In this document: in pieces, positions 63,409 to 64,000 of the stretch
How positions within the stretch are numbered: position 1 is the stretch's first letter
How the letters are laid out: every line of letters starts with the position of its first letter
NCBI GenBank assembly: GCA_963815475.1
Contig: CAWFHD010000001.1
Coordinates: 744,001 to 808,000, forward strand
Length of the DNA stretch: 64,000 nucleotides
Source of the DNA: Sulfopaludibacter sp963815475
Lineage (GTDB): Bacteria > Acidobacteriota > Terriglobia > Bryobacterales > Bryobacteraceae
Direction of reading: 5' to 3'
Translations under genes and position numbers: made by a program
The notes under the pieces: model-generated
What the model was told of the DNA's origin: nothing
What the model saw: the letters and a program-made list of their open reading frames with translations, nothing else
The model's database searches: none

Positions 63409-63999
63409 TTACTTCTTGCGCCGCGCGACCAGCCGCACACGCCTGGTCTGCGAGATGGCTCCCGGCGTTAGTGCGTCGTTCAGGATCTCGGCCACTTCCT
63501 GCTGGTGGCGCTTGTGCGACCCTGCTGCCGGGCTGGCGCTTTCGGGGCGGCCCACATAGCGGACTTCGCGGCGAGTGGCATCGAGCAGCGCCTGGATGTT
63601 CTCCCGCAGGAAGCGCCACGGTCCCATGTTGCGTGGCTCTTCCTGGGCCCACACCACCTCGGCGGTCACCGGATAGCGTGCCAGGAGATCGCGGGCCTGA
63701 TCGGCGGCGAAGGGATAGAGCTGTTCCACGCGCACCAGCGCCACGTGATCGGCCTTGCGCTCTTCGCGCGCCGCCAGCAGATCGTAGTAGACCTTGCCGG
63801 AGCAGAAGACCACGCGGGAAACGGCGGCCGGGTCGGCGACCCCCGAGTCGCCCATCAGTTCGAGGAATCCGCCGGCGGTGAGATCGTGCATGGTGGACAC
63901 GGCGCGGGGATGGCGCAGCAGGCTCTTCGGCGTGAAGATCACCAGAGGCTTGCGCGTGCCGCGCCGGTCTGGGCCGCCGTACATCTGGCGCCGCAGCAG
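63409..63999 (-). CDS. sucA: 2-oxoglutarate dehydrogenase E1, C-terminal part (cut by window)
   Basis: About 196 residues, open to the right edge. It reads LLRRQMYGG, then RKPLVIFTPKSLLRHPRAVS, RVVFCSGKVYYDLLAAREE, HVALVRVEQLYPFAADQARDLL and WAQEEPRNMGPWRFLRENI. This is the transketolase-C end of SucA-type E1. The enzyme decarboxylates 2-oxoglutarate with thiamine diphosphate in the TCA cycle. The main catalytic part lies beyond the window. The gene is followed by the carboxypeptidase-regulatory protein after 79 bp. Confidence 0.9.
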   Translation of the reverse strand: MLRRQMYGGPDRRGTRKPLVIFTPKSLLRHPRAVSTMHDLTAGGFLELMGDSGVADPAAVSRVVFCSGKVYYDLLAAREERKADHVALVRVEQLYPFAADQARDLLARYPVTAEVVWAQEEPRNMGPWRFLRENIQALLDATRREVRYVGRPESASPAAGSHKRHQQEVAEILNDALTPGAISQTRRVRLVARRKK

Positions 64000-64000
64000 G

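Overview
The window looks like chromosome of an Acidobacteriota bacterium, most likely of the Bryobacterales / Candidatus Solibacter type. This is inferred from gene content, not from a marker gene. The supporting families are an acidobacterial VWFA-related secreted protein, an Oar-like TonB-dependent receptor with an N-terminal carboxypeptidase-regulatory domain, an acidobacterial ECF sigma factor paired with a TPR-bearing Ser/Thr kinase, a CadC-type winged-helix/ATPase/TPR regulator, DUF3617, TIGR03067 repeats, PEP-CTERM proteins and many secreted glycoside hydrolases. The DNA is GC-rich and carries short palindromic intergenic repeats. No rRNA, tRNA, CRISPR array, phage or intact insertion sequence was seen.

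Layout. 1-9.9 kb: cut ankyrin gene, degenerate receiver protein, FecR-like protein, then a leftward run of a UDP-sugar dehydrogenase, dapF, a YbjQ-like protein, a membrane glycosyltransferase, a PfkB kinase and small or secreted proteins. 10-23.6 kb: SorC-type regulator, kduD, prepilin peptidase, secreted GH3, receiver protein, VWFA protein, rhomboid protease, Gfo/Idh/MocA oxidoreductase, rlpA, GH127, serA, a c-type cytochrome and a broken GH28. With GH78 near 58 kb this indicates use of plant cell-wall (pectin/rhamnogalacturonan) material. 23.6-25.6 kb: a scarred stretch holding a GH28 remnant, a frameshifted small ORF and a frameshifted YbaK-like deacylase.

25.7-34.3 kb: a central two-component system flanked by two operons. 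Leftward lie a SpoIIE-type phosphatase, a DUF3500 protein and an EF-hand HupE-like secreted protein. Rightward lie a six-EF-hand protein, an ApbE-DUF2271 fusion and a PepSY membrane protein. A nearly identical 20-bp site sits upstream of both flanking operons in the same orientation, so I propose that the response regulator controls both. 34.3-39.1 kb: an operon of ECF sigma factor, zinc-finger anti-sigma factor, unknown protein and TPR-CHAT protease. This resembles the protease-regulated sigma logic of type III-E CRISPR but has no CRISPR, and is the best candidate for an undescribed system.

39.2-64 kb: a structured intergenic region, a secreted methyltransferase, the TonB receptor (frameshifted), a large CadC-like regulator, an ECF sigma/kinase pair, DUF3617, a D-Ala-D-Ala dipeptidase coupled to a PHP-type metallohydrolase, a frameshifted M28 peptidase, GH78 rhamnosidase, a TIGR03067 protein, PEP-CTERM proteins (one intact, one remnant), a carboxypeptidase-regulatory-domain protein and the cut end of sucA.

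Six reading frames are broken by small indels while the coding continues in another frame. Whether these are true decay or sequencing errors cannot be decided from the sequence alone.
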